In this document: in pieces, positions 14,085 through 21,477 of the stretch
Layout of the letters: the number at the start of each line of letters is the position of its first letter
Numbering within the stretch: the first letter of the stretch is position 1
Source: a virus
Length of the DNA: 64,000 nucleotides
IMG/VR virus record: IMGVR_UViG_3300038678_000291
Span: 19,018-83,017 of that record
Strand: one strand, 5' to 3'
Program-made: the position numbers and the translations under genes
Notes under the pieces: model-generated
Database searches by the model: none
Told to the model about the DNA's origin: nothing
What the model saw: only the letters and a program-made list of their open reading frames with translations

Positions 14085-14418
14085 GGCACAAGAAAAGGCC
14101 CTGGTTGAATTTCTGGCTATAGTTTATGGCCGCATTCCCTGGGGAAAAATGCGGACATCAAAAAACCCCCATGATATTTTCAATCATCGGGTGCGGGCAG
14201 CTACCAGAAGGGCGACTCTTTATGGGTTTGCCTCAAAACTGTGTAATTATTTTGGGCTTCAAACATTACCCCTTGAGGCTCAAGCGTTGCTTGATTTGCT
14301 GAGGCCAGAGGAGCAGCGAATATTAAGCACCTTATCCTCAGAACATATTCCCTGGTGTGTTAGGGGGATAATCAGATCAAAAGAGATGAAACTCAAAAAC
14401 AAGGAGGCCGGCAAATGA
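14071..14418 (+). CDS. cas11: Cas11-like small subunit of type IV-B
   Basis: A 115-residue mainly helical basic protein between csf1 and csf2, the slot and size of the type IV-B small subunit. It starts within csf1 after GGGAGGTG and its stop overlaps csf2 (ATGA). Small subunits are too divergent for motif recognition, so the call is positional. The family lines the belly of the effector filament. Confidence 0.7.
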   Translation: MSLNEAQEKALVEFLAIVYGRIPWGKMRTSKNPHDIFNHRVRAATRRATLYGFASKLCNYFGLQTLPLEAQALLDLLRPEEQRILSTLSSEHIPWCVRGIIRSKEMKLKNKEAGK

Positions 14419-15251
14419 TTGAGAAATATGATGGCTGGATATTAGCCAAAAGCACCATTCATCATGGCGGGAACGAGAAAACCGGCAGCACCCCCGTACT
14501 TAGAACAATCTATCTGTATGTTGAAGGCCAGGGGGAAATACCCTTCCCATATATCAACGGTAATGCTATTAGAGGTAAACTGCGAAGGCTGCTGATGCGG
14601 GAGTTTTTTCAGCTTATAGGATTAGAGCCGGAAAATCTCAAAACCAAACTATATCATATTTTTTTCACCGGGGGAGTATTAACAAGTACCGAATCTTCCT
14701 ATGCTACAGTGGACTTGGAATTAAGGAAAGAAATCCGTCGGTTGCTACCCCCGCTTGCTTTGCTTGGCGGTGCCATTGGAAACCAGATGATACCGGGAAA
14801 GCTGAAGGTGGGCCACGCTTTTCCTGTTTGCCAGGAATATGCTCAATATCTTCCTGAAAGGCTAAAAGCAGATAAACGGGTTGGCATGTCGGTACGAAGC
14901 TTCACCGATGAGTCGTTCAATACCAGAAAAGATGATTTGCGGGCAGGTCGGGCAGAAGATGAACAGGCGACCCAAATGAAAATAGAGTTTGAATGTTTCA
15001 TTCCTGGCACAAAATTCTATCACTGGTGGGTGCTGGAGTGGCCCACAGAAATAGAAAAAGCCTGTTTCGGCAGATTGATTGAGGTCTTTCAATCATCTCC
15101 TTTTGTTGGGGGGAAGTTGTCTTCCGGCAACGGAGATGTGATGTTTGAGTATCAACCAAAAACACCTTCAGCACAACCGTATTTGGAGTTTGTGCTGAAA
15201 CACAAAACGGACATCCTTCCACTTCTTCAGACCATTGAGGACAAGTTATGA
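14415..15251 (+). CDS. csf2: Csf2, type IV Cas7-like backbone protein
   Basis: The 278-residue protein has RAMP-type features of Cas7 proteins. The N-terminus reads GWILAKSTIHHGGNEKTGSTPVLR, then IPFPYINGNAIRGKLRRLLMREF, the typical recruiting block of Csm3/Csf2-like subunits. A C-terminal glycine-rich SPFVGGKLSSGNGDV follows. It would bind guide RNA along the backbone of the complex. No catalytic Asp of type III target cleavage is evident. Its stop overlaps csf3 by 4 bases, so subunit stoichiometry is probably tuned by coupled translation. Confidence 0.88.
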   Translation: MIEKYDGWILAKSTIHHGGNEKTGSTPVLRTIYLYVEGQGEIPFPYINGNAIRGKLRRLLMREFFQLIGLEPENLKTKLYHIFFTGGVLTSTESSYATVDLELRKEIRRLLPPLALLGGAIGNQMIPGKLKVGHAFPVCQEYAQYLPERLKADKRVGMSVRSFTDESFNTRKDDLRAGRAEDEQATQMKIEFECFIPGTKFYHWWVLEWPTEIEKACFGRLIEVFQSSPFVGGKLSSGNGDVMFEYQPKTPSAQPYLEFVLKHKTDILPLLQTIEDKL

Positions 15252-15988
15252 TTGAGCAAGAAATGACCTATTTCCTTGATTCTTTCCTTTTGGGGACATC
15301 AAGAAGATATAGACCAATGAAATACGAGTCATTAAAAATCACCTTTTGGCTTTCGGCCCCCATATCTCTTACCCACCCCTGGATGCACTTTGATGGGCTT
15401 ATAGGACATCTCTTGACGATAGATGCTCTTGGGCAGGATTTTTATTTACTGCCCAGAAAATTCCCGCTTTCTCGTATGCTTCGGCAAGTAAAGATTCCAC
15501 CGTTTCCCATCAAACATACCAGGGGAATGTATCACGCCTCGGCATCCATTTTTGATACCGGCAGGAAGTCTCTTGAAATTATGTATAAAAAATTTGAGGA
15601 TCGGTGGGCAGGCGGCAGAAGAAAAGTATCTAAGGGAATGGGATATTTTCGGGACTATATGATCCAACACATCTATATTCCCACAAAAACCGTAATATTC
15701 TATGTAATGGGAGACAGAAAAACTTTGGAGCAACTTTGTCACTTGGTAACAGGGTTAGGAGACAATACCCGCGTAGGGTGGGGAGCGGTGAGAAGACATG
15801 AGATAGAAGACATGCAACAAGATTGGAGTATTATAAAAAATGGGATTGCTATGCGCCCTATCCCCGAAAAATTGATTGAATACACTTCCTTAAAAGTTGC
15901 TGTGGCCTGGAAACCCCCATATTGGGCGCCAGAATGTGTTGGAATATGTGCACCACCTGGTGCAGAGGTGAAACTGAAAAATGGATAA
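15248..15988 (+). CDS. csf3: Csf3, type IV Cas5-like subunit
   Basis: The 246-residue RAMP protein has an N-terminal LKITFWLSAPISLTHPWMHFDGLIGHLL strand-helix block and a glycine-rich loop GLGDNTRVGWGAVRRHEIE near residues 170-190, as in Cas5/Cas6-type RRM folds. In type IV complexes Csf3 caps the 5-prime end of the guide. No Cas6-like His catalytic site is apparent, and no separate csf5 or cas6 gene is present, consistent with type IV-B. Confidence 0.85.
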   Translation: MIEQEMTYFLDSFLLGTSRRYRPMKYESLKITFWLSAPISLTHPWMHFDGLIGHLLTIDALGQDFYLLPRKFPLSRMLRQVKIPPFPIKHTRGMYHASASIFDTGRKSLEIMYKKFEDRWAGGRRKVSKGMGYFRDYMIQHIYIPTKTVIFYVMGDRKTLEQLCHLVTGLGDNTRVGWGAVRRHEIEDMQQDWSIIKNGIAMRPIPEKLIEYTSLKVAVAWKPPYWAPECVGICAPPGAEVKLKNG

Positions 15989-16673
15989 ACAGTGGAGGGA
16001 AACATTTTTGCTTCATGCCAGAAGCGAAGAATATATCCAAAAAATTCAGGAAGCAGAGTACAATATTTTAACTACCCTTCTGCGATATAAAAAACCCTAT
16101 GTGGCCTTTTCTGGGGGTAAGGATTCAACCTGTATGTTACATTTAGTATTGCAGCAAGCTTTAAATACGATGATTTTACATTGGGATTATGGCAGATTTT
16201 ATATTCCTTACTACCTACACAACGAATTAATAGAAAACGCACGCAGATGTGGAGCAAAAAATCTTCGGATAGAAACATCTAGTCTATATGAAAAACTTGG
16301 CCGAAAGGCAATTAATGTATTGGGTAAAGAAATGATGGAAAAACTTATCCCTCAACTGATAAAAGAAGGCTACGATGTTGTTTTTGTTGGCTTACGAATA
16401 CAAGAATCAGTTAAACGGAAACTAAGAATCAAAGCAGGGAGAAGCCTTACAAATATTTTTGAAGTATGGCCATTAAAAAACTGGTCATGGCTTGATGTAT
16501 GGGCATATATCATCTCCAGTAAAATTCCTTATCTTTCTTATTATGATAAATATGCTCCTGTTGTGGGATGGGATAAAGCTAGGTTCACTACTTTGTTTGA
16601 TCCCGAATTTGATAAATTTGGCTGTTCTAATGTTGATGGAATATTGTCTTGGAAATATAGGAATTTAATATGA
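15981..16673 (+). CDS. cysH: CysH-like PP-loop protein of type IV-B
   Basis: The 230-residue protein carries the PP-loop SGGKDST at residues 44-50 and the later WPLKNWSWLDVWAYIISSKIPYLSYYDKY block of PAPS/APS reductases and DndC-like proteins. It starts within csf3. A CysH-like gene in this place is the hallmark of subtype IV-B, where it replaces DinG. The C-terminal ECG catalytic motif of true reductases is absent; the end reads DKFGCSNVDGILSW. Sulfonucleotide reduction is therefore unlikely, and a nucleotide-adenylating activity is inferred. Confidence 0.88.
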   Translation: MDKQWRETFLLHARSEEYIQKIQEAEYNILTTLLRYKKPYVAFSGGKDSTCMLHLVLQQALNTMILHWDYGRFYIPYYLHNELIENARRCGAKNLRIETSSLYEKLGRKAINVLGKEMMEKLIPQLIKEGYDVVFVGLRIQESVKRKLRIKAGRSLTNIFEVWPLKNWSWLDVWAYIISSKIPYLSYYDKYAPVVGWDKARFTTLFDPEFDKFGCSNVDGILSWKYRNLI

Positions 16674-16683
16674 GCCGAACCAA

Positions 16684-16712
16684 TTGACAAAAATCCTTAT
16701 CCGTGATAAACT
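16684..16712 (+). promoter_or_regulatory. Sigma-70 promoter after the type IV-B operon
   Basis: -35 TTGACA (16684-16689), 17-base spacer, -10 TAAACT (16707-16712), eleven bases past the CysH-like stop. The start near 16719 gives a short leader to the zinc-finger gene and possibly the lysis genes. Confidence 0.82.
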
Positions 16713-16736
16713 TTAACCAGTTTAGGAACAACGAAG

Positions 16737-17396
16737 ATGCAAACTCACGCCTTGCAAGACTTTCAATCCAGTAGGATTAGCGTTACTGGCCTGTTTAATG
16801 CTCCCCAAGAGCAAGCATTACGGGACTGGAACAATGTCCTTGCGAAAATAAATCTCACTAATCTCCCCCATACCCCCCAACAGGTTGCCGAAAACCGCCA
16901 GGCAGCCCTTCAAATATATCGAATTAGGTTTGACGAAAATGCCCTGAATGCCTTATCGCAAGCATTTAGTCAGTTACATGTGTGCTGGGTAAATGGTGAC
17001 CCCCCGTTTGAAATTATCCAGCAAATTATTTCCCACCTAAACCAAGACTTACTTAACCCTTTCTCTGGGCTTGTACATTATCGTAGCAGCTTCGCTAGCA
17101 TGGAGTCCCGTTCTATAGATATATCTAAAGACAGATCAAGAGGTCGGGGTTTGTGTTTAGTACATCCGCAAAAGCAGGCATTATGTAAAGGATTATGTAA
17201 TAATTGCTATGAAAAAGCACGGAGACTAAATCTGTTGCACCTTGATTTGGGAGTCTGGCTATCGGTATTGTTGAAAAGGCGCAAGCCCAGAGATGTTTCT
17301 CAGTGCGTTAACCACGCAAAGATACAATCTTATGCTGACGGCCTGTGTGTGGAGTGCCTACATAGGTTGGGAAAGCTGAATAAGAATCTACTATGA
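16737..17396 (+). CDS. Two-zinc-finger protein of unknown function
   Basis: The 219-residue protein has a helical N-terminal two-thirds and two similar C-terminal metal sites of the form C-x2-H-x(8-10)-LC-x2-C (LCLVHPQKQALCKGLCNNC and QCVNHAKIQSYADGLCVEC). The fingers suggest nucleic-acid binding. It sits behind its own promoter, between the CRISPR operon and the endolysin. Two roles fit: a late-gene regulator in the place of lambda Q, or an accessory of the neighbouring system. Neither is shown by sequence. Confidence 0.7.
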   Translation: MQTHALQDFQSSRISVTGLFNAPQEQALRDWNNVLAKINLTNLPHTPQQVAENRQAALQIYRIRFDENALNALSQAFSQLHVCWVNGDPPFEIIQQIISHLNQDLLNPFSGLVHYRSSFASMESRSIDISKDRSRGRGLCLVHPQKQALCKGLCNNCYEKARRLNLLHLDLGVWLSVLLKRRKPRDVSQCVNHAKIQSYADGLCVECLHRLGKLNKNLL

Positions 17397-17539
17397 ACCC
17401 TGGGGCATTATTAAGTAGTTTTTTTGTTGCTTCTGTATTTAGTGAGGAAAATACAGGAGTTGGGGCTGTGTCTGAAAGGGGTTGCCTGCAGAAAAGTTAT
17501 TCAAGAAAAACCACATTATCCAATAGAGAATTTCGATAA
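17393..17539 (+). CDS. Possible 48-residue protein
   Basis: The ATG overlaps the preceding stop (ATGA). The N-terminus GALLSSFFVASVFS is hydrophobic; the rest is polar and basic. It could be a short membrane or lysis-associated peptide. There is no independent ribosome site, and it may be chance. Confidence 0.35.
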   Translation: MNPGALLSSFFVASVFSEENTGVGAVSERGCLQKSYSRKTTLSNREFR

Positions 17540-17551
17540 AAGGAAAGGGCT

Positions 17552-18046
17552 ATGCGCAAAATTAATAAGCTGATTTTACATTGTTCAGATTCCTCCTGGG
17601 GTAATGCTTTGGTAATTAATCAATGGCATTTAGCACGAGGGTGGCATGGCAGAGAATCTAAGATTTCTTGTGGTTATCATTTTATAGTTCAAAACGGATA
17701 TCCTTATTATTTGGAACACCAGAGTATTCTTGATGGTATGATAGAATCGGGCCGCCCAGTGAAAGAAATTGGGGCGCATGTTAGAGGGCACAATCAGAAC
17801 AGTATTGGTATTTGTCTTATTGGCAAGCCAGGACATTTTACACATAAACAACTAGGACATTCTTTGCGAGCATTGTTTTTATCTCTTCTGCAAGAATTTA
17901 ATTTATCTACAGCAGATATTTATGGACACTATGAGTTTGATTCAAAAAAAACCTGCCCAGGGTTGAACATGGATGCTTTTCGGTTATACATCGAGAACGG
18001 CGGAGAGGCTTTTTTGAGAGAGACGGTGGAGCTTACACCGATGTAA
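17552..18046 (+). CDS. N-acetylmuramoyl-L-alanine amidase endolysin
   Basis: A 164-residue single-domain Amidase_2 (T7 lysozyme-like) protein: KLILHCSDSS with His10, HLARGWHG, CGYHFIVQNG, GAHVRGHNQNSIGICLIG, and GHYEFDSKKTCPG with His126 and Cys135. His10/His126/Cys135 form the expected zinc triad. It cleaves the amide bond between muramic acid and L-Ala in peptidoglycan. No signal peptide or binding domain is present, so release needs a holin. AAAGGAAAGG precedes the ATG. Confidence 0.93.
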   Translation: MRKINKLILHCSDSSWGNALVINQWHLARGWHGRESKISCGYHFIVQNGYPYYLEHQSILDGMIESGRPVKEIGAHVRGHNQNSIGICLIGKPGHFTHKQLGHSLRALFLSLLQEFNLSTADIYGHYEFDSKKTCPGLNMDAFRLYIENGGEAFLRETVELTPM

Positions 18047-18058
18047 GGTGTTGGAATT

Positions 18059-18151
18059 ATGAATTCTGTTTTTTTGGAACACCCTTTTAGTAAACGGAAT
18101 ATTGATATAGGATTGGTACTGTGGTGGCTTCATAGAACTAAAAAGAGGTGA
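18059..18151 (+). CDS. Possible 30-residue peptide
   Basis: A short frame between endolysin and patatin genes with a GIGLVLWWLH-like hydrophobic centre and basic tail. The leader AAGGTGTTGG is a fair ribosome site. Too short to judge; listed because it fills the gap exactly. Confidence 0.25.
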   Translation: MNSVFLEHPFSKRNIDIGLVLWWLHRTKKR

Positions 18152-18158
18152 TAGGATT

Positions 18159-19082
18159 ATGATTAAAACACTTGCTATTCACGGAGGCGGAATTAGGGGG
18201 ATTATTCCAGCGGTAATATTAAATTGGATGGAAAAACATGTCGGTAAGCCAATTGCGGAAATATTTGATTTAGTCGCAGGCACTTCCACCGGTGGGATTC
18301 TAGGGGCAGCCTTAAGTATTGGGTTCACCGCCGAAGATATAATTGGGATGTACGAATATGAAGGAGAGCAAATTTTCCCTCAATCTGTATGGCGAAGTTT
18401 ACACACCATTGGCGGTGCCGCCGAGGAGAAATACCCGTCGGGAGGAATTGAGGCAGTGCTACAAAAGTATTTTGGTACCCACAAACTATCTGATGCCGAA
18501 ACAAATCTTATCATTCCCACCTATGACATAGAGCGCAGACGCCCAATTTTTTTCAAATCGTATAAAGAAAAATTTAAGACTATTTTGATGTGGCAAGTGG
18601 CTCGGGCTACCTCCGCAGCCCCCACATTTTTTGAACCGTACAAATGGTATATGCCCAACGGCGATTATTTTTCTCTTATAGACGGGGGGATGTTTGCTAA
18701 CAACCCGGCCATGTGCGCCTATGTAGAGGCATTGGCTGAGTTTGATGCAACTGATTATATGGTAGTCTCATTGGGTACTGGGTCAGCAACACAACCAATT
18801 CTACATGAAGACGCACAGGGTTGGGGGTTGGTTGGGTGGGCACCGCATATTCTTGATATTAACTTTGATGGCCAATCAGACACAGCAGACTATCAACTTA
18901 ATCGGCTTTTGCCATTGAATAGATTCTATAATTTTCAGCCCATGTTAGTTGGCGTAAATGAGGCAATGGATGATGCCAGCCCTGAGAACATCCGGGCATT
19001 GAAGCTGCTGGCCGAAAACTATATTGAAGACAATAAGTCAATGCTGGAGGCTCTTTGCGATATTCTGGCATATCAAGTTTAG
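18159..19082 (+). CDS. Patatin-like phospholipase
   Basis: The 307-residue protein has all patatin landmarks: an oxyanion loop GGGIRG (residues 9-14), the nucleophile elbow GTSTG with Ser43, ATSAAPTFFEP, and the catalytic DGG with Asp175. It resembles bacterial CapV/CBASS-type and soluble patatins, which hydrolyse membrane phospholipids. GAGGTGATAGG precedes the ATG. No cyclase or sensor gene is adjacent, and it lies between the endolysin and lipoprotein genes. A lysis role (inner-membrane damage) or an acquired abortive effector are both plausible. Confidence 0.9.
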   Translation: MIKTLAIHGGGIRGIIPAVILNWMEKHVGKPIAEIFDLVAGTSTGGILGAALSIGFTAEDIIGMYEYEGEQIFPQSVWRSLHTIGGAAEEKYPSGGIEAVLQKYFGTHKLSDAETNLIIPTYDIERRRPIFFKSYKEKFKTILMWQVARATSAAPTFFEPYKWYMPNGDYFSLIDGGMFANNPAMCAYVEALAEFDATDYMVVSLGTGSATQPILHEDAQGWGLVGWAPHILDINFDGQSDTADYQLNRLLPLNRFYNFQPMLVGVNEAMDDASPENIRALKLLAENYIEDNKSMLEALCDILAYQV

Positions 19083-19100
19083 CGGAAAGGAGAGTGAGTG

Positions 19101-19295
19101 ATGGGAAAAACACTGATAATAATTTTGATTGCTTTTAGTTTAACGGGCTGCGCGTGGTGGAGTTTAGTCTCGCCCAGCCTGGAGTTGGCAGATGGTATTG
19201 AAGAGTTAAGCCAGCCGGCAGAGAAAACAGAGAAAAAGGAGACACAACACTATATTCTGGTTCCGATTAATGGCGGCGTGACGGAGGGTATTTAA
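19101..19295 (+). CDS. Small lipoprotein, possible Rz1-like spanin component
   Basis: The ATG at 19101 follows AAAGGAGAGTGAG. The 64-residue protein has a lipobox (IIILIAFSLTGC), so the mature lipoprotein starts at Cys17. It then has a short polar, proline- and glutamate-containing tail. Size and place after the endolysin fit an outer-membrane spanin subunit, which would imply a diderm host; no embedded partner gene was found. Confidence 0.6.
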   Translation: MGKTLIIILIAFSLTGCAWWSLVSPSLELADGIEELSQPAEKTEKKETQHYILVPINGGVTEGI

Positions 19296-19441
19296 ACGGA
19301 AGCGCACGCGCACCGCAGAACACGCGGAAAACTTTTGAGAAAACGGCCTGGCTGCGTTTGGCTAGAAATCAAATTGGAGGGCCGAACTGTTTTTTATTGC
19401 AATGATGAGTGCCAGGAAATTTATGAGCGGGGTAAGGGGAA

Positions 19442-19822
19442 ATGAAAAAGCTAGCCTGTCTAATTATGGCTTTTATCATGCTTAGCCCGGTCATTGCTAA
19501 TGCTGAAACTTATACCCCCTCCCCAGATATTGTGGTTACGAATGCCATGACAGACGAGAGTTCTGGCATGGGGGAGATGAAGTTCAGCTTGGACAACCCA
19601 ATCTGGACTGAACCCGAACCAAACGCAACCGAAAAGAAACAGACCCTTGTTGGCGGTGATGGCCAACATTGTATCTGGGCGATGTTTAGTGACCGGGCTG
19701 GTAATTGGACAGAGTCCCTGAGGGCCTGTGCCATCCTTGATTCTACAGCCCCAGGCGGAGACATACAAATACAGGGACCGGAGATAATAATTAACTTTGT
19801 TTCCGTAGAAAGCGGGGGATAA
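19442..19822 (+). CDS. Secreted Ig-like/beta-sandwich protein
   Basis: The 126-residue protein has a clear signal peptide (MKKLACLIMAFIMLSPVIANA, cleavage after ANA). The mature part resembles one bacterial Ig-like repeat: VTNAMTDESSGMGEMKFSL, IWAMFSDRAGNW, AILDSTAPGG. It is possibly an exported decoration or host-surface modifier. AAGGGGAA precedes the ATG. The 146-base gap upstream holds only a weak 34-codon cysteine-containing frame. Confidence 0.7.
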   Translation: MKKLACLIMAFIMLSPVIANAETYTPSPDIVVTNAMTDESSGMGEMKFSLDNPIWTEPEPNATEKKQTLVGGDGQHCIWAMFSDRAGNWTESLRACAILDSTAPGGDIQIQGPEIIINFVSVESGG

Positions 19823-19848
19823 CATAAAAGGCCGCAAGCCTAGTCTCA

Positions 19849-19972
19849 TCGGCATGTTGCTGATGGTCTTTATAAAAAATAAAGTAACGAGGATGGTGGT
19901 CGAGTCCGAAATCGTTGACCATCGCAAGGGTTACGGCAGCATTAGCTACGCCGGAAGATGCCGACCACCATC
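19849..19972 (+). other. Long-range paired leader element
   Basis: An 11-bp perfect stem (19892-19902 with 19962-19972, GATGGTGGTCG/CGACCACCATC) encloses 59 bases. Bases 19849-19855 can pair with 19958-19964 (7 bp), giving the interleaved A-B-A'-B' order also seen at 11723-11805 and 37653-37719. A local CATCGGC/GCTGATG hairpin competes for the first arm. It lies between the secreted protein and the HEXXH protein; no U-tract follows. RNA regulatory function is inferred. Confidence 0.45.
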
Positions 19973-20009
19973 TGACATTTAACAGAGAAGGGAAAGGGGA
20001 TGGAAGGGC

Positions 20010-20621
20010 ATGAAAAAGTTAATTATTACTTTAAGTATTCTTTCCTGGCTCGTTGTTAACACGGCTTATGCCCAAGAGAAGCACCGGGAATGGTTGGGGG
20101 AAGTTGCTGTTTCAACTCGTTACTCCCTCTTCGAAAAAAGCATTGGAATAATGACCGGTCTTGGGTTGGGATTTTCGCTTCACGAGGGCGCCCACCGACT
20201 TCAAGCCGAAATAGAAAACGTAGATGTTTCCAATGAAAGCCTTACCTCTCTTAAGTTTAATGGCAACAACAGAGAAGAGAGAAACATTGCCTTAGCCGGC
20301 TTTATCCCAGGAATTGTTGGATCGGAAATTGTCCTGGGGGTAGACGCTATTCCCAAAGACAATTCTATCGTTATTGGGTTTATGTTGTGGAATATTTCAC
20401 ACCCATTGTTGTATATAATCAGACATGAGATTGTATACGATGACGGATATGGTGATTTGAAAACCGTTGAAGATTCTGGTTGGGATAGCAGATATGTAGA
20501 AGCTGGGCTTTTGGCTCACTCCCTCTTAAGCGCCTACCGACTTTATTCAAAAAAGGAGGTGCCTGTGTTTATTGGGGCGACTTATAATGAGATTGTAATT
20601 GGCGTGTGTGGGAGCTTTTAG
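20010..20621 (+). CDS. Secreted or membrane protein with HEXXH motif
   Basis: The 203-residue protein has a signal peptide (to about residue 21, AYA-Q), then a membrane-like segment IGIMTGLGLGFSL leading into H58-E-G-A-H62, a zinc-metalloprotease motif. More hydrophobic stretches follow (ALAGFIPGIVGSEIVLGV; IVIGFMLWNISHPLLYII). A membrane-embedded or periplasmic zincin is a reasonable guess, but a third metal ligand is not evident and no family was recognised. Confidence 0.55.
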   Translation: MKKLIITLSILSWLVVNTAYAQEKHREWLGEVAVSTRYSLFEKSIGIMTGLGLGFSLHEGAHRLQAEIENVDVSNESLTSLKFNGNNREERNIALAGFIPGIVGSEIVLGVDAIPKDNSIVIGFMLWNISHPLLYIIRHEIVYDDGYGDLKTVEDSGWDSRYVEAGLLAHSLLSAYRLYSKKEVPVFIGATYNEIVIGVCGSF

Positions 20622-20623
20622 TC

Positions 20624-20878
20624 TTGGCAGAATTTGAAGCTGAAATCAGAGACAGGTTAGGTAATATTGAAGGCAAGCTGAACCTTCTTGTGCCAGCCAT
20701 TCAAGAGATAAGAAAAGGCTTATATGGTGAAGTTGGCATTGATCCCCGTCTCAGAAAAGTAGAGGAAGTTCAGGCAAGCCAAAAAGGCTTTATCGCTTTC
20801 GCCGCCCTTATAGGCAGCTTTGTTGGCGGGCTAATGACCATAATAGCTCAATTTTGGTGGAGTAAGGGGGGTAGGTAA
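20624..20878 (+). CDS. Holin-like XhlA-type protein
   Basis: The TTG at 20624 was chosen because GGGAG lies nine bases upstream; an earlier GTG would overlap more. The 84-residue protein has an N-terminal coiled coil (EAEIRDRLGNIEGKLNLL) and one C-terminal transmembrane segment (GFIAFAALIGSFVGGLMTII) ending in WWSKGGR, the layout of XhlA/haemolysin-type holin partners. It could export the amidase. Confidence 0.65.
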   Translation: MAEFEAEIRDRLGNIEGKLNLLVPAIQEIRKGLYGEVGIDPRLRKVEEVQASQKGFIAFAALIGSFVGGLMTIIAQFWWSKGGR

Positions 20879-20880
20879 GA

Positions 20881-20970
20881 TTGAAACTAGAAATAATTAA
20901 AGTTGGTTATGTGAAAACCATTGACAGGAAGACTTATGTTTTGGAGCCTCCATGGAAACAAAAAAAATAA
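20881..20970 (+). CDS. Possible 29-residue peptide
   Basis: A TTG-initiated frame behind GGGGGTAGG that ends inside the next gene, an arrangement consistent with translational coupling. The sequence KLEIIKVGYVKTIDRKTYVL looks like a short beta hairpin. Low certainty. Confidence 0.3.
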   Translation: MKLEIIKVGYVKTIDRKTYVLEPPWKQKK

Positions 20971-21140
20971 AGTTGGACTGGGAATGTATAGGAGCCAAGC
21001 CGTCAAGGTTGTTTCAAACAGAAGCAGAAGTTCGCAAGTTCAGGGCAGACCTAGAGGACGCCACAAGAGAAGCATTTAAGAAATACGCCCTAGCCAGACA
21101 GAAGGCGTGGGCAATGGCAGATCACATGATACTGGATTAG
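20952..21140 (+). CDS. Hypothetical helical protein
   Basis: The 62-residue protein is mainly helical with alternating charge (EAEVRKFRADLEDATREAFKKYALARQ). No family was recognised. Its start lies within the preceding short frame; no strong ribosome site of its own. Confidence 0.5.
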   Translation: METKKIKLDWECIGAKPSRLFQTEAEVRKFRADLEDATREAFKKYALARQKAWAMADHMILD

Positions 21141-21142
21141 CG

Positions 21143-21325
21143 GTGAATATCACTGAAGTAAACTGCGGAGCTTGTGGCGGTAGTGGACATACCACGGCTG
21201 GAGTTTGTGAAACATGTTTGGGGTCGGGATATAGCTTTTTCCCTGGCGATGGGCTAATGGTGATAAAGAGGTTTCCTGTTTACTGGGTTGATGACTATGG
21301 GGAGGTTAGCGATGTCAATAGGTGA
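21143..21325 (+). CDS. Small DnaJ-type zinc-finger protein
   Basis: The likely GTG start at 21143 lies two bases after the previous stop. The product carries two CxxCxGxG-type repeats (CGACGGSG and CETCLGSG), the half-unit of the DnaJ cysteine-rich domain, followed by a short beta tail. Such proteins bind zinc and may act as RNA- or protein-binding adaptors. Confidence 0.65.
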   Translation: MNITEVNCGACGGSGHTTAGVCETCLGSGYSFFPGDGLMVIKRFPVYWVDDYGEVSDVNR

Positions 21326-21452
21326 GGGCCGGGAGTTTGCGTTTGGGTTTACCACTGGCGGGATGGTAGTTTCGATGGGCCTGCTGGCATGGGATGCCCT
21401 TAGCATATGGTGGAACGAAAGAATAGCAAAGAAATCCAGGAACTTTAGCTAA
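21312..21452 (+). CDS. Small membrane protein (46 residues)
   Basis: The ATG follows GGGGAGG. One hydrophobic segment (FAFGFTTGGMVVSMGLLAW) is followed by a basic tail (NERIAKKSRNFS), a typical inner-membrane anchor. A holin or lysis regulator is possible. Confidence 0.55.
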   Translation: MSIGEGREFAFGFTTGGMVVSMGLLAWDALSIWWNERIAKKSRNFS

Positions 21453-21477
21453 CACTTGAATCCCGGAGGGCAGGAGA

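Noticed and set aside
13307-17000. CRISPR repeats near the csf genes
   Set aside because: No 25-40 base direct repeats with regular spacing are visible; array absence is normal for subtype IV-B.
19296-19444. In-frame continuation after the lipoprotein stop with CxxxC-type residues (FYCNDEC)
   Set aside because: It would need readthrough or a TTG start without ribosome site; too short to support, though noted as a possible tiny zinc protein.
19892-19972. tRNA-like sequence (GTCGAGTCCGAAATC stretch)
   Set aside because: No clover-leaf arms or acceptor stem can be drawn; the segment fits a long hairpin instead.
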